This document shows positions 63,358 through 64,000 of a DNA stretch of 64,000 bases, piece after piece; position 1 is the stretch's first letter; every line of letters starts with the position of its first letter. The stretch is from Afipia birgiae 34632 (lineage in GTDB: Bacteria; Pseudomonadota; Alphaproteobacteria; Rhizobiales; Xanthobacteraceae): positions 97,769-161,768 of the forward strand of contig NZ_HG326652.1 of the NCBI RefSeq assembly GCF_000308295.2, read 5' to 3'. The notes under the pieces were generated by a model that saw only the letters and a program-made list of their open reading frames with translations, had not been told where the DNA came from and ran no database searches. A program made the translations under genes and the position numbers.

Positions 63358-63591
63358 ATGAGCGTTCGCTGGACTATGCTGGCGGGCGTCCATGGAGGTT
63401 TGTTGCCACGCCTGCTGCGGGTTGCGCTGGGAACAGTGGATTCTTGGAACGGACGCCTAGGCCGACTACATCCCGATCCCGGTACTAGCCTGGGTCGGGC
63501 AATGGGTATCGATATCTGCGCAACAGACCTGCCTCTTCTGCTGCCGTTGCTTGCTGTGAGGCTGACCGAAACACGGAAGTTAAAGTCATGA
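63358..63591 (+). pseudogene. Decayed merF-like frame between merP and merA
   Basis: The open frame (77 codons, MSVRWTMLAGV...) has a ribosome site and ends overlapping the merA start (ATGA), as a real operon gene would. Its body, however, has no membrane helices of the expected kind. In another frame the DNA reads ADYIPIPVLAWVGQW and CLFCCRC, recalling the second helix and Cys-Cys end of MerF. I infer a merF gene broken by frameshifts. Confidence 0.45.
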
Positions 63592-64000
63592 GCGATTGTT
63601 GCGCTACTTCGAATGCAAAGAACGGAAATGACCGCTACGATCTCGTCGTTGTCGGCGCCGGTTCGGCTGGGTTTTCAGCCGCGATCACCGCAGCCGAACA
63701 GGGAGCGCAGGTCGCCCTGATAGGTCATGGTACGATCGGGGGCACTTGCGTCAACGTTGGCTGCGTGCCGTCAAAAACGCTGATACGGGCGACTGAGGCG
63801 GTTCATCACGCCAACATCGCACCGACTCGATTCAACGGAATTGAAAGTCAGGCGCGAGTAGTCAGTTGGAGCGCGCAGGTTGCGCAGAAAGATGCCTTGG
63901 TCGAAGGCCTGCGGCAGGCGAAATACGCCAACCTTCTGCCCGCTTACAACAACGTGGCCTACCATGAGGGCCGTGCACGCTTCGTTGAAGGCGGTGTCGA
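63588..64000 (+). CDS. merA: Mercuric reductase, 3' partial
   Basis: The first 137 residues are visible before the window ends. The start is MSDCCATSNAKNG with no N-terminal HMA domain; a short Cys-Cys sits at residues 4-5. FAD site VVVGAGSAGFSAAI and redox motif GGTCVNVGCVPSK (Cys54, Cys59) match MerA, which reduces Hg(II) to Hg(0) with NADPH. The C-terminal cysteine pair cannot be checked here. Confidence 0.9.
   Translation, partial: MSDCCATSNAKNGNDRYDLVVVGAGSAGFSAAITAAEQGAQVALIGHGTIGGTCVNVGCVPSKTLIRATEAVHHANIAPTRFNGIESQARVVSWSAQVAQKDALVEGLRQAKYANLLPAYNNVAYHEGRARFVEGGV

Overview
The window looks like chromosomal DNA of an alphaproteobacterium of the Bradyrhizobium/Rhodopseudomonas/Nitrobacter/Afipia group (Nitrobacteraceae). 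The basis is GC-rich coding, a C4-pathway 5-aminolevulinate synthase (hemA), the order murA - DUF2948 - hisD - UPF0262 - low-molecular-weight phosphatase - maf - yacG - tRNA-Phe, and dispersed palindromes around a GCATGATCC...GATCATGC frame. The genus is inferred from gene content and was not tested by a search.

Layout. 1-15040 is ordinary chromosome: end of an isomerase, an exported protein, an MFS transporter, a LuxR-type regulator with a HAD hydrolase, a very large transporter-sensor kinase facing a FixJ-type regulator, hemA, a metallo-hydrolase, bioB and a chemotaxis receptor. 15240-24585 is an integration hot spot at a tRNA-Thr(GGT) gene. A genomic island of about 8.2 kb is bounded by a perfect 30-bp repeat of the tRNA 3' end and carries an intact tyrosine integrase. 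Beyond its far end lie broken integrases and a resolvase fragment from earlier events. 24726-35849 is chromosome again, with the murA to yacG block and tRNA-Phe.

35661-54600 is a mobilizable or conjugative-type element next to tRNA-Phe, mostly on the minus strand: large serine recombinase, two small genes, MobF relaxase-helicase, coupling protein, a small membrane protein, a ParA-like ATPase, several unknown genes and a DUF3987 protein. A plus-strand ParB/DUF736 block and a group II intron remnant sit inside it. No mating-pore genes are visible. Two unexplained DNA signals tie the element together: a 27-bp near-palindrome upstream of four of its genes, and six clusters of an 8-bp tandem unit GCCAAAAT. 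These are the best candidates for an undescribed control or replication/partition system.

54838-64000 is an IS110-family insertion followed by a mercury-resistance region: merR, a merF-like gene, a frameshifted adenylate cyclase, a decayed second merF, a GH15 fragment, a MerA-like flavoprotein, an SDR dehydrogenase, an IS256 remnant, merT, merP, a decayed merF-like frame and the start of merA at the right edge. Five MerR-type dyads with the same CTGTA...TACAG core, four of them in promoters with the long 19-bp spacer typical of MerR control, suggest that one MerR drives the whole region.
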